Positions 1-7,686 of a DNA stretch of 22,399 nt are shown here, one piece after another (the stretch's first letter is position 1; each line of letters opens with the position of its first letter). The notes under the pieces were generated by a model, which made no database searches, had not been told where the DNA came from, and worked only from the letters and a program-made list of their open reading frames with translations. Location: the NCBI GenBank assembly GCA_004555735.1, contig SFHH01000050.1:1-22399 (forward strand). Direction: 5' to 3'. The position numbers and the translations under genes are program-made. This DNA comes from Acidaminococcus fermentans (GTDB lineage: Bacteria; Bacillota_C; Negativicutes; Acidaminococcales; Acidaminococcaceae).

Positions 1-1
1 G

Positions 2-367
2 GAAGCCAATGTGTTCGAATATCTGACGGAACTGGAGGAGAAGAAGCAGCATCCCTTCGACTTCATCATCCTGGATCCGCCCGCTTTCACCAAGAGCAGC
101 CACACGGTGAAGAGCGCCTTCCGGGGCTATAAGGAGATCAACCTGAAGGCCATGAAGCTGCTGCCCCGGGGAGGCTACCTGGCCACCTGCAGTTGCAGCC
201 ATTTCATGAAGAGCGAGCTGTTCGTGGAGATGCTCCATGAGGCGGCCCGGGATGCGGCGGTATCCCTGCGGCAGGTGGAAGCCCGGCAGCAGGCACCGGA
301 TCATCCGATCCTGTACAATGTGCCGGAAACTGATTATCTGAAATTCTATATCTTCCAGGTGGTGTAA
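2..367 (+). CDS. rlmI: 23S rRNA (cytosine-C5) methyltransferase, RlmI-like, C-terminal part
   Basis: This is the last ~121 codons of a gene that begins before the window; the reading frame is open to the left edge. The visible part carries the LDPPAF motif followed by a K-rich stretch and, ~50 residues later, CSCSHF. This pair of motifs is characteristic of the RlmI/YccW family of SAM-dependent methyltransferases, which make m5C at position 1962 of 23S rRNA; the family carries an N-terminal PUA domain, here outside the window. LDPPAF is motif IV of the Rossmann-like catalytic domain. The protein ends with a hydrophobic strand (KFYIFQVV), as usual for the family. The internal GTG at 11 is not a start. 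The next gene follows after 37 bases. Family assignment is firm; the exact target base is known from E. coli only. Confidence 0.85.
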   Translation, partial: EANVFEYLTELEEKKQHPFDFIILDPPAFTKSSHTVKSAFRGYKEINLKAMKLLPRGGYLATCSCSHFMKSELFVEMLHEAARDAAVSLRQVEARQQAPDHPILYNVPETDYLKFYIFQVV

Positions 368-404
368 GCCCTTTGGGGCGACTGCCTGAGAAATGAGGTG
401 TCCC

Positions 405-737
405 ATGTTCAAAAAAATCAGCCTGATGCTGGCGTTCTGTACCCTGGCGGGCATCGGGTCCCTGCCGGTCTTTTCCGGTACGGCCCATGCTGCCTCCACG
501 GAAGAACGGTTCCATCAGTCCAAGATCATCATGATGACCACCCGCAACGGTGTGCCTTTCTATGCGGAACCGGGGAAGGAAAGCCTGACCCTGGGCTTCT
601 ATCCCAAAGGGACGATTTTCGTGCCCATCAACCAGACCCGGAATACGGTGGAAAACAAAGTCTACAATCTATGCATCCGCTTTGACGGTGCCGTGGGATG
701 GCTTTCGTCGGACGACGTGGCTTTGACGCGGAAGTAA
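405..737 (+). CDS. small secreted protein with SH3-like C-terminal region
   Basis: A 110-aa protein. The start at 405 is preferred over the in-frame ATG at 393 because GAGGTG (395-400) lies 4 bases upstream. Residues 1 to ~29 form a classical signal peptide: basic FKK, a hydrophobic core, then AHA-A as a likely signal peptidase I site. The mature part of ~80 residues has short strands and a glycine/tryptophan pattern (GVPFYAEPGKES, YPKGTIF, VGWLSSDDV) that resembles a bacterial SH3 (SH3b) fold, often used to bind cell wall. It lies 90 bases upstream of mgtE with no terminator seen between them. No specific function is recognised. Secretion is well supported; the SH3-like call is inference from pattern only. 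Confidence 0.7.
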   Translation: MFKKISLMLAFCTLAGIGSLPVFSGTAHAASTEERFHQSKIIMMTTRNGVPFYAEPGKESLTLGFYPKGTIFVPINQTRNTVENKVYNLCIRFDGAVGWLSSDDVALTRK

Positions 738-783
738 AAGCGGGGGAACGCTGACTGACGAGGGTCGGCCTTTCCCACCATCC

Positions 784-807
784 GGGCCCCGGGGAGGACG
801 GGGACCC
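784..807 (+). promoter_or_regulatory. GC-rich hairpin in the mgtE leader
   Basis: GGGCCCCG (784-791) can pair with CGGGG (799-803) and CCC (805-807) around a 7-base loop, with one bulged A at 804. It ends just 3 bases before the purine-rich ribosome binding site of mgtE (about 811-819). No U tract follows, so it is not an intrinsic terminator. It could modulate translation or be the remains of a longer leader. The leader is too short to be an M-box or mgtA-type riboswitch. Confidence 0.3.
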
Positions 808-827
808 ATGAGGGGAGAGTGTGCAGC

Positions 828-2222
828 ATGGATGAACAGAAAGAGAACCATTCTGTAGAAGAAAAACAGGAAGAACTGGAAGAACGGGTAGAGAATGAAC
901 TGATTTCCGCCCTGAACCGAAAAGATCAACAGGCCGTCCTGAAACTGGTGGAAGATTCCCACCCCATCGACCTGGCCTATGCCTTGGAAGAAGCCAGCGA
1001 CAGCGATATCGTGTTCCTGGCCGCCATCCTGCCGGATCAGCAGATGGCGGAGATCATCGAACAGGCCGATGACGAGCTCCAGGTCCGGATCATGAAGCTG
1101 TTCGATCTGAACAAGATCATCCGGATCTTCCAGCACATGTCCAAGGATGATATCGTAGATATCCTGGGGGATATGCCCGCCAACCGGCGGAAAGAGCTGG
1201 TCAAGCTGATGAAATCAAGCGACCAGGAAGTGATCCGGAACCTGCTGGGCTATGGGGAAAGCACTGCCGGCGGGATCATGACCACCGAATACATTTCCAT
1301 GCGCAGCTCCCTGACCGTGAGCCAGGCCCTGGAAAAAGTGAAGGAAATCGCTCCCAAGACGGAAGAAATCAATATCCTCTATGTGCTCAACGAAAAGAAA
1401 CAGCTGGTGGGGACCGTATCCCTCCGGGAACTCCTGGTGGCCAAGAACTATGACACCCTCCAGGACATCATGGAGGACAATGTGATCTCCGTGGAACCGG
1501 AAGCGGACCAGGAAGACGTGGCCCGGCTGGTATCCAAATACGACCTCCATGCCATCCCGGTAGTGAACAAGCGGAAGGGCATGCTGGGGATCATCACCGT
1601 TGATGACATCATCGACGTCATCGAAGAAGAGAACACCGAAGACATGTTGAAGATGGGCGGTGTCAGCAAGGAAGAAGACGTGGACAGCACCGTGCTGGAA
1701 AGCGTCAAGCTCCGGTTGCCCTGGCTCTTGATCAACTTGGTGACGGCGTTCCTGGCTTCCTCGGTGGTTTCTTTGTTCGAAGATACCATCAGCCAGGTAG
1801 TGGCCCTGGCCGCCGCCATGCCTATCGTAGCCGGCATGGGGGGCAATGCGGGGACCCAGACCCTGGCCGTGGTGGTCCGGGGAATCGCACTGGGGGATAT
1901 CAAGCTCCACGGCAATGGGGTACGGATCCTCCGGGGCATCACCGTAGGCTTCATCGATGGCCTGGTGAATGGGGTGATCGCCGGAGCGGTGATCGTGTGG
2001 ATGAACCACAACCTGGCCCTGGGCCTCATAATCCTGGTGGCCATGATCTGCAACCTGATGATCGCGGCCCTGGTGGGCTTCCTGGTGCCGGTGATCCTGA
2101 AGGCCCTGAACTACGACCCGGCCGTGGCCTCCAGCATCTTCATCACCACCTTCACCGATGTGTGCGGGTTCTTCATCTTCCTGGGCCTGGCCAAGGTATT
2201 TCTGCCATATTTGTTACAATAA
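828..2222 (+). CDS. mgtE: magnesium transporter MgtE
   Basis: A 464-aa Mg2+ channel/transporter of the inner membrane. The start at ATG 828 follows AGGGGAGAG by ~8 bases; the GTG at 819 lies inside that binding site and is less likely. Domains in order: an acidic helical MgtE N domain (about residues 20-145, a superhelix of short repeats such as DILGDMPANRRKELV), a pair of CBS domains (about 150-270, with GTVSLRELL and GIITVDDIIDVIEE), a linking helix, then a C-terminal membrane domain of about five helices (about 290-464). The pore signature GGNAGTQTLAVVVRG is present. In characterised MgtE the N and CBS domains bind Mg2+ and close the pore when cytosolic Mg2+ is high. Length matches the family (~450). 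No Mg-responsive riboswitch is seen in the 90-base leader. Confidence 0.95.
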   Translation: MDEQKENHSVEEKQEELEERVENELISALNRKDQQAVLKLVEDSHPIDLAYALEEASDSDIVFLAAILPDQQMAEIIEQADDELQVRIMKLFDLNKIIRIFQHMSKDDIVDILGDMPANRRKELVKLMKSSDQEVIRNLLGYGESTAGGIMTTEYISMRSSLTVSQALEKVKEIAPKTEEINILYVLNEKKQLVGTVSLRELLVAKNYDTLQDIMEDNVISVEPEADQEDVARLVSKYDLHAIPVVNKRKGMLGIITVDDIIDVIEEENTEDMLKMGGVSKEEDVDSTVLESVKLRLPWLLINLVTAFLASSVVSLFEDTISQVVALAAAMPIVAGMGGNAGTQTLAVVVRGIALGDIKLHGNGVRILRGITVGFIDGLVNGVIAGAVIVWMNHNLALGLIILVAMICNLMIAALVGFLVPVILKALNYDPAVASSIFITTFTDVCGFFIFLGLAKVFLPYLLQ

Positions 2223-2264
2223 CGGATTGGACGAAAAAGCTTTTCTTAAAACCAGAAAATTTTC

Positions 2265-2293
2265 TTGACAAACTGCCCTTGTCCTCGTAAGAT
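2265..2293 (+). promoter_or_regulatory. sigma-A type promoter of the T-box/BASS unit
   Basis: A perfect -35 TTGACA (2265-2270), a 17-base spacer and -10 TAAGAT (2288-2293). Transcription would begin near 2300, just ahead of the T-box leader. It starts 42 bases after the mgtE stop, so the transporter has its own transcript. Confidence 0.85.
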
Positions 2294-2299
2294 AAGGAC

Positions 2300-2595
2300 A
2301 TGCTTTTCAAAGAGAAGCAGCTCAATTGCATAAGGAAATCTGATGATGGGAAAGAGTACTTTCTGGATGCGTGCCTCCAGAGAGCCGGTGGATGGTGTGA
2401 ACCGGCGGCCTGGCCGAAAGGAAAATCCTCCCGGAAGAGACGGACTGAAGCAAAATTAAGTCCGTACGGCTGATCCCCGTTAGTGGAAACGCGTATGTTG
2501 GTACGTTGAGAGAGCCTGTGGACTGCAAGGTCTGCGGGAAATTGGGTGGTATCGCGGAGCATGCTCCGTCCCTTTCGAGGGACGGGGCTTTTTTT
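2300..2595 (+). ncRNA. T-box riboswitch leader, probably tRNA-Ile responsive
   Basis: A complete tRNA-sensing leader. Stem I has AGTA (2355-2358) followed by CTTTC (2359-2363) pairing with GAAAG (2416-2420), then GAA (2421-2423): the S-turn that frames the specifier loop. The next bases are AATCC. The apical part has the AGAGAGCCGGTGG element (from about 2390). Stem III is a 10-pair hairpin around a GCAA loop, CCTGTGGACT with GGTCTGCGGG (2515-2537). The T-box GGGTGGTATCGCGG is at 2544-2557. The antiterminator (GCGGAG/CTCCGT) competes with the terminator at 2563-2595. The specifier is either AAT (Asn, strict register) or ATC (Ile, shifted one base). The bulge reads UGGU, which pairs with a 3' ACCA tail, so the tRNA should have discriminator A. 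That fits tRNA-Ile and not tRNA-Asn, whose discriminator is G. Confidence 0.92.
2563..2595 (+). terminator. intrinsic terminator of the T-box switch
   Basis: GCTCCGTCCC (2563-2572) pairs with GGGACGGGGC (2579-2588) over ten positions including one G-U, with a 6-base loop TTTCGA, followed by seven T. Its 5' arm overlaps the antiterminator, so uncharged tRNA binding would prevent it from forming. Confidence 0.92.
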
Positions 2596-2623
2596 GTTTC
2601 CGGAAAAAGAAAGGATGAGGAAA

Positions 2624-3634
2624 ATGGATTTAAAGAAAGTCTGCGGATTGATCGGCAAGTATTTTGGCGTCATCGCCGTGGTGTTCCTGGGCATCGGGCT
2701 CTTTGCCCCCCACGCTTTTTCCTGGGTGCTGGGGAAGGCCTACGGGGTTTCCATCCTCAGCGTGATGCTGGGAATCATCATGTTCGGCATGGGGATGACC
2801 ACCAGTCTCCACGATTTCGCCCTGGTGCTGAAGCAGCCCAAGAACATCTTTTTCGGGGTCTGCGCCCAGTATTTCGTCATGCCTTTCCTGGCCTTCCTGC
2901 TGTCCAAGGCCTTCCATCTGGATCCGGCACTGACGGTTGGGGTGGTGCTGGTGGGGACCTGCCCCGGCGGGACCTCTTCCAACGTGATCACCTTCATGAG
3001 CCATGGGGATGTGCCTTTTTCCGTGACCATGACCAGCTGCTCCACGGTGCTGAGCCCCATCATGACCCCTCTCTTGACCTGGCTGCTGGTGGGCAAGCAG
3101 ATCGCCTTTGATCCTATCGGCATGTTCGTTTCCATCCTCCAGATCGTATTCGTACCCATCGGCGTGGGCCTGGCGGTGAAGAACTTCTTCCCCAAATTCG
3201 CCAAAGAAGCGGTGGATTACCTGCCCGCTGTTTCCAGCCTGGTGATCAGCTTCTTGATCGCCGGGATCATCGGAGCCAGCCGGAATGCCATCCTGAACAG
3301 TGCCGGACTGATTCTCCTGGTGGTAGTGCTCCACAATGTGCTGGGGTACTTGCTGGGCTTTGCCATCGGCAAACTCACCGGCATGAGCTGGAAACAGATG
3401 GTGGCGCTCTCCATCGAAGTGGGGATGCAGAATTCCGGCCTGGCCACTGGCCTGGCCAAGGCCCATTTTGCCGCCATGCCCATGGCTGGTGTTCCTGGAG
3501 CCATCTTCAGCGCCTGGCACAACATCTCCGGCGCCGTCCTGGCCTACCTGTACAGCAACTACCTGAATGAAAAGTTCGATTCCCAGTATGAAGCAGAAGG
3601 GGAATTGAAGCCAATGGCGGTGAGAGCGAAATAA
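2624..3634 (+). CDS. BASS-family (bile acid:sodium symporter-like) transporter
   Basis: A 336-aa membrane protein of the BASS family (PF01758), with about nine to ten hydrophobic helices and a charged C-terminal tail. The start at ATG 2624 has AAGGA (2611-2615) 8 bases upstream; ATG 2615 would have no spacer. Family hallmarks are GTCPGGTSSNVITF in the first inverted repeat (unwound crossover helix) and EVGMQNSGLATGLA in the second. Known members move bile acids, pantoate, pyruvate or keto acids with Na+, and annotation as a bile acid transporter is usually only by homology. It is the only gene behind the T-box leader, so its substrate is likely linked to an amino acid, probably isoleucine or a branched-chain keto acid precursor. 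That substrate is inference; the family call is firm. Confidence 0.92.
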   Translation: MDLKKVCGLIGKYFGVIAVVFLGIGLFAPHAFSWVLGKAYGVSILSVMLGIIMFGMGMTTSLHDFALVLKQPKNIFFGVCAQYFVMPFLAFLLSKAFHLDPALTVGVVLVGTCPGGTSSNVITFMSHGDVPFSVTMTSCSTVLSPIMTPLLTWLLVGKQIAFDPIGMFVSILQIVFVPIGVGLAVKNFFPKFAKEAVDYLPAVSSLVISFLIAGIIGASRNAILNSAGLILLVVVLHNVLGYLLGFAIGKLTGMSWKQMVALSIEVGMQNSGLATGLAKAHFAAMPMAGVPGAIFSAWHNISGAVLAYLYSNYLNEKFDSQYEAEGELKPMAVRAK

Positions 3635-3666
3635 AAAAAGCTGCTGCTGCAAGCGCTGCAGCCACC

Positions 3667-3703
3667 GTCAACGGTCAACTATCAACGGCCGCTGACCGTT
3701 GAC
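3667..3703. repeat. 11-bp perfect inverted repeat, intergenic
   Basis: GTCAACGGTCA (3667-3677) and TGACCGTTGAC (3693-3703) are perfect inverted copies around a 15-base centre that contains a further partial copy, ATCAACGG. It has no U tract and sits just before a separate terminator. Shape and place suggest a dispersed intergenic palindrome of the REP type. Only one copy is in this window, so dispersal is unproven. Confidence 0.5.
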
Positions 3704-3710
3704 AGCTGAC

Positions 3711-3738
3711 AAAAAAGCCGCCTCGCAGGCGGCTTTTA
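3711..3738. terminator. bidirectional terminator between BASS gene and sstT
   Basis: AAAAAA (3711-3716), GCCGCC (3717-3722), loop TCGCA, GGCGGC (3728-3733), then TTTTATT. The A run and T run flank the same stem, so it can end transcripts from the plus-strand transporter and from the minus-strand sstT, whose stop codon is next to it. Confidence 0.9.
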
Positions 3739-5001
3739 TTAATCTTCTTCTTCCATTTCCTTCGGTACCATATCCTCCGCCTTCAGGGTCCCCATCCGGG
3801 CCCGTTTGGCGTATTCGGCAGTGGCGGTGAACAGCACGTCGCTGCTGCTGTTCAGGGCCGTTTCGCAGGCGTCTTCGATGATGCTGATGATGAAGCCCAC
3901 GCCCACCACCTGCATGGCGATGTCATTGCTGATGCCGAAGGAGGCGCAGGCCACCGGGATCAGCAGCAGGGAACCCCCGGCTACACCGGACGCTCCGCAG
4001 GCACCAACGGTAGAAACGATGCATAGGAGCAGGGCGGTAGGCAGGTCCACAGATACGCCCAAGGTATGGGCGGCGGCCAGGCTCAGCACGGAAATGGTGA
4101 TGGAGGCCCCGGCCATGTTGATGGTAGCCCCCAGGGGGATAGAGATGGTGTAGGTATCCGGGTTCAGCCCCAGCCGTTTGCACAGGGTCAGGTTCACCGG
4201 GATGTTGGCCGCAGAAGACCGGGTGAAGAAGGCATAGATGCCGCTTTCTTTGATGGTGGCCCAGACCAGAGGGTAGGGGTTCTTCCGGACATTCAGGTAG
4301 ACGATGAGGGGATTCATCACTAGAGCCACCAGGAAATAGGAGCTCAGCAGCACCCCCAGCAGGCTGAAGTAAGAGATCAAGGCGGACAGGCCGCTGGCAC
4401 TGATGGACTGGGACACCAGACCCATGATCCCCAGGGGAGCGAAATGGATCACCCAGGTGACAACCTTGGTGATGCCACCGGACAGGTCTTCCAGTACCTG
4501 TTTGGTTTCCGAGCTGGCGGATTTGTGGAGAGCTAAGCCGATGATCACCGCCCAGGCCAGGATACCGATGTAGTTGGCCTTCAGAATGGCGTTCAGGGGA
4601 TTGTCCACGATGTTCAGCACCAGGTTGTGGACCACTTCCGCAATGCCGCTGGGCGGGTTCACCTTGGCGTTCCCCAGCTGGAGCATCAGGGTCTGGGGGA
4701 ACAGGAAGGACAGGGTCACACCTACGATGGAAGCGGCGAAGGTGCCAATCACATAGAGGGTGATGATGGGTTTCATCTGGGTATCGCCCCCTTCTTTCCG
4801 CTGGACCATGGCATTCATCACCAGGATGAACACCAGGAGCGGGGCTACCCCCTTCAGGGCCCGGACGAACAGGTCCCCGAAGATGCCTACCACAGGGACG
4901 GCGCCGGGCAGGAACACGGCAATCAGGATGCCGATGATAAGGCCCACAGCGATCTGGTGGATTAATGGGATTTTACGGAGTGTGCGGATCATAGAGTTCA
5001 T
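3739..5001 (-). CDS. sstT: serine/threonine:Na+ symporter, SstT-like
   Basis: A 420-aa member of the dicarboxylate/amino acid:cation symporter (DAACS) family, closest in layout to SstT (E. coli SstT is 414 aa), which imports serine and threonine with Na+. Visible marks: the hairpin-1 serine motif TRSSAANIPVNL, the conserved GATINMAGAS in TM7, and hairpin 2 and TM8 with GASGVAGGS and the D-containing IIEDACETALNSS. The start at 5001 has AAGGAAG 6 bases upstream. The C terminus is acidic (MEEED). It is transcribed alone from its own promoter, divergent from trpS, and ends at the bidirectional terminator. DAACS members with other substrates (glutamate, dicarboxylates) exist, but the TRSSAANIP form is typical of SstT. 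Confidence 0.92.
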   Translation of the reverse strand: MNSMIRTLRKIPLIHQIAVGLIIGILIAVFLPGAVPVVGIFGDLFVRALKGVAPLLVFILVMNAMVQRKEGGDTQMKPIITLYVIGTFAASIVGVTLSFLFPQTLMLQLGNAKVNPPSGIAEVVHNLVLNIVDNPLNAILKANYIGILAWAVIIGLALHKSASSETKQVLEDLSGGITKVVTWVIHFAPLGIMGLVSQSISASGLSALISYFSLLGVLLSSYFLVALVMNPLIVYLNVRKNPYPLVWATIKESGIYAFFTRSSAANIPVNLTLCKRLGLNPDTYTISIPLGATINMAGASITISVLSLAAAHTLGVSVDLPTALLLCIVSTVGACGASGVAGGSLLLIPVACASFGISNDIAMQVVGVGFIISIIEDACETALNSSSDVLFTATAEYAKRARMGTLKAEDMVPKEMEEED

Positions 5002-5052
5002 ACTAGACTTCCTTTCTAGGATTGAGAAAATAATGACAATTCACCGTCCATA

Positions 5053-5081
5053 AGTATAATGAATTCATATGGAAAATACAA
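5053..5081 (-). promoter_or_regulatory. promoter of sstT
   Basis: Read on the minus strand: -35 TTGTAT (5081-5076), a 17-base spacer and -10 TATACT (5058-5053). The predicted start lies about 45 bases before the sstT start codon. Confidence 0.65.
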
Positions 5082-5112
5082 GTGTTTTTTCTGGATGCAC
5101 TCTCTCCGCCAC

Positions 5113-5141
5113 TTGAACAAAATCCCCTTTCATAGTATATT
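5113..5141 (+). promoter_or_regulatory. promoter of the trpS gene run
   Basis: -35 TTGAAC (5113-5118), a 17-base spacer and -10 TATATT (5136-5141). It lies about 60 bases before the trpS ATG and is back to back with the sstT promoter. No T-box or attenuator is visible in the short leader. Confidence 0.65.
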
Positions 5142-5200
5142 TATAAGAAGTGCACCAGATTTTTCTAATAGGCAGCCATCGCAGAAAGAGAGGTATCACC

Positions 5201-6262
5201 ATGCCAAAAATCATCCTGACCGGGGATCGTCCCACCGGTCATCTCCATGTAGGCCATTTCGTAGGCTCGCTCCAGGAACGGGTCCTGCTCCAGGACAGCG
5301 GCACATTCGATGAAATCTACTTCATGATCGCCGATGCCCAGGCTTTGACGGACAACGCGGAAAATCCGGAAAAAGTCCGGCAGAACGTGCTCCAGGTAGC
5401 CCTCGATTACCTGGGGGTGGGCATCGATCCCCAGAAAGCCACCATCTTCATCCAGAGCCTGATCCCGGAGCTCTTCGAATTGTCTACCTATTATATGGAC
5501 TTGGTTACGGTGGCCCGGGTCCAGCGGAATCCCACCGTCAAGGCGGAAATCCAGCAGAAGAACTTCGAAGCCAGCGTACCCTTGGGCTTTTTCTGCTATC
5601 CAGTGAGCCAGGCAGCGGATATCACGGCCTTCCATGCCACCCATGTGCCCGTAGGGGAGGACCAGAAACCCATGCTGGAACAGTGCCGGGAAATCGTCCA
5701 CAAGTTCAACAGCGTCTACGGGGAAACCCTCACGGAACCGGATATCGTGCTGCCTTCCAACAAGGCCTGCCTGCGGCTGCCCGGCCTGGACGGGAAAGCC
5801 AAGATGTCCAAATCCCTAGGCAACTGCATCTACCTGTCCGATGATGCGGACACCATCAAGAAGAAGGTCATGAGCATGTTCACCGATCCCACCCATATCC
5901 AGGTCAGCGACCCGGGCCATGTGGAAGGGAACCCGGTGTTCACCTACTTGGACGCTTTCAGCAAACCGGAACACTTCGCCGCCTTCCTGCCGGAATACGC
6001 TAACCTGGATGAACTGAAGGCCCATTACCAGCGGGGCGGCCTGGGGGATATGAAGATCAAACGCTTCCTGAACGAAGTGCTCCAGTCCGTGCTGCAGCCC
6101 ATCCGGGAACGCAGGGAATACTGGGAAGCCCGGAAACCTGAAGTGGTAGAGATCCTGAAAGAAGGCACGGCCCGGGCCGAAGCCAAAGCGGCCCAGACCC
6201 TGGCTGAAGTCCGCGCTGCCATGAAGATCAATTACTTCGAGAACGACAATCTGCTGAAATAA
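5201..6262 (+). CDS. trpS: tryptophanyl-tRNA synthetase
   Basis: A 353-aa class I aminoacyl-tRNA synthetase that charges tRNA-Trp. The start at 5201 has AGAGAGG just upstream; an upstream in-frame ATG at 5150 lies in the promoter region and is rejected. The N-terminal GDRPTGHLHVGH contains the HIGH-type ATP site (HLHVGH, residues 14-19), and KMSKS is at residues 201-205. Between them are PLGFFCYPVSQAADI and VGEDQKPMLEQ, typical of TrpRS. Length fits the family (330-350). The GDRPTGHLH form and the extra C-terminal helices resemble the TrpRS subtype seen in streptococci and other Bacillota more than the Bacillus subtilis type. It heads a four-gene same-strand run whose other members have no obvious link to tryptophan. 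Confidence 0.95.
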   Translation: MPKIILTGDRPTGHLHVGHFVGSLQERVLLQDSGTFDEIYFMIADAQALTDNAENPEKVRQNVLQVALDYLGVGIDPQKATIFIQSLIPELFELSTYYMDLVTVARVQRNPTVKAEIQQKNFEASVPLGFFCYPVSQAADITAFHATHVPVGEDQKPMLEQCREIVHKFNSVYGETLTEPDIVLPSNKACLRLPGLDGKAKMSKSLGNCIYLSDDADTIKKKVMSMFTDPTHIQVSDPGHVEGNPVFTYLDAFSKPEHFAAFLPEYANLDELKAHYQRGGLGDMKIKRFLNEVLQSVLQPIRERREYWEARKPEVVEILKEGTARAEAKAAQTLAEVRAAMKINYFENDNLLK

Positions 6263-6275
6263 AGGGAGTGATTCC

Positions 6276-7634
6276 TTGGCCAAGACTTCCACGAAGGATA
6301 TGACCCGGGGCGGGATCTTCAGCCATCTCTTCTGGTTTGCCCTGCCTCTCCTGTTCGGGAATCTGTTCCAGCAGCTGTACAATGCAGTGGATTCTGTGGT
6401 GGTGGGGAATTTCGTGGGATCCGCTGCTCTGGGCGGGGTGACTTCAGTCATGCCCTGCATCAATACCTTGGTGGGCTTTTTCCTGGGGATGAGCACCGGG
6501 GCCAGCGTGGTGATCGCCCAGTATTTCGGGGCGAAACTGGGGCCGGAACTGCGTCGGGCGGTCCATACCTCCCTGGTGGGGACGTTCCTCTTGTCCTTGG
6601 TGTTCATGGCCCTGGGCTGGGCCATCACCCCCTTCCTGGTCAAGAGCATGCAGACGGCGCCTACGGTGGCTCCCCATTCCATCACCTATCTGCGGATCTA
6701 TTTCTCCGGCATCACCGGCCTGATGATCTACAACATGGGGTCCGCCATCCTGCGGGCAGTGGGGGATTCCAAACGGCCGTTGTACTTCCTGGCCCTGACC
6801 TCCTGCCTGAATGTGGCGTTGGACCTGTATTTCGTCATCGGGCTCCACTGGGGAGTGGCCGGTGTGGCCTATGCCACCATCCTGAGCCAGTTCGTCTCGG
6901 CGGTGCTGGTGCTGGTGGTGCTCTTCCGCAGCCGGGAGATCTATTCCCTGACCTGGAAGGAACTGCGCCTAGATACGGTTATGCTGAAACGGATCGTGGA
7001 CGTGGGTCTGCCGGCTGGTGTCCAGATGGCCTTGACGGCCTTCTCCAACATCTTCGTCCAGTCCTATGTGAATGCCTTCGGCGCTGATTATACGGCAGGG
7101 TGGGGCATCTATATCCGGATGGATATGTTCGTGATCATGCCCATGCAGAGCATCGCCCTGGCCATCACCACCTTTACGGGACAGAACGCCGGTGCCGGGA
7201 ATCCGGACCGGATCCATAAGGGGATCCGGGTGGCTATGGCCATGGCCTTTGCGGCTACCACCTGCCTGGTGATCCCGGAATTCTTCCTGGCTCCCCACAT
7301 CGTGCGGCTGTTCAACCAGGAGCCGGGGTTGGTGGAAAAAGGCGTACTCTTCATCCGCTGCGTGTGTCTCTTCGATATCTTCGCCTGCATGAACCAGATC
7401 CTGGCCGGGATGCTGCGGGGCATCGGGGATGCCCGGGCTCCCATGGTGATCATGCTGTTTTCCTTTGTGCTGTTCCGGCAGCTGTATCTCTTGGTGGTGA
7501 GCCATCTGACCCCCAGCGTCATCCCCATCGCCCTGGGTTATCCCATGGGCTGGATGATGTGCAACCTGCTCCAGTGGCTCTATTACAACAAGAGCGGGTG
7601 GGAGAAGCGGATCACCCGGCTGGAAAGCGCCTGA
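6276..7634 (+). CDS. MATE family efflux transporter
   Basis: A 452-aa, ~12-helix membrane protein of the MATE superfamily (NorM/DinF-like), which exports drugs or metabolites in exchange for Na+ or H+. The start is TTG at 6276, with GGGAGTG (6264-6270) 5 bases upstream; the next ATG at 6300 has no binding site. Two homologous halves are visible, each with MATE-type patterns: FGNLFQQLYNAVDSVVVGNFVG near the N terminus, and GLPAGVQMALTAFSNIFVQSYVN at the start of the second half. GMLRGIGDARAPM near the C terminus mirrors SAILRAVGDSKRPLYF in the first half. It starts 13 bases after the trpS stop and is probably co-transcribed. The substrate cannot be told from sequence. Confidence 0.92.
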   Translation: MAKTSTKDMTRGGIFSHLFWFALPLLFGNLFQQLYNAVDSVVVGNFVGSAALGGVTSVMPCINTLVGFFLGMSTGASVVIAQYFGAKLGPELRRAVHTSLVGTFLLSLVFMALGWAITPFLVKSMQTAPTVAPHSITYLRIYFSGITGLMIYNMGSAILRAVGDSKRPLYFLALTSCLNVALDLYFVIGLHWGVAGVAYATILSQFVSAVLVLVVLFRSREIYSLTWKELRLDTVMLKRIVDVGLPAGVQMALTAFSNIFVQSYVNAFGADYTAGWGIYIRMDMFVIMPMQSIALAITTFTGQNAGAGNPDRIHKGIRVAMAMAFAATTCLVIPEFFLAPHIVRLFNQEPGLVEKGVLFIRCVCLFDIFACMNQILAGMLRGIGDARAPMVIMLFSFVLFRQLYLLVVSHLTPSVIPIALGYPMGWMMCNLLQWLYYNKSGWEKRITRLESA

Positions 7635-7686
7635 AGGATGAGGCCGGGAAAAGAAAATATGGAAATTGCCCAAGGGAGAATTGTTT

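Noticed and set aside
2506..3111. A 201-codon plus-strand frame across the T-box end and the start of the BASS gene.
   Set aside because: It is a frame shadow; the T-box terminator lies inside it, and the BASS frame has clear family motifs.
2630..3652. A 340-codon minus-strand frame opposite the BASS gene.
   Set aside because: Histidine-, glutamine- and glycine-rich composition is typical of the antisense of GC-rich membrane genes; no motif or start signal is present.
5002..5200. A T-box or trp attenuator upstream of trpS.
   Set aside because: The leader after the predicted promoter is only about 50 bases, and no T-box motif or terminator hairpin is present.
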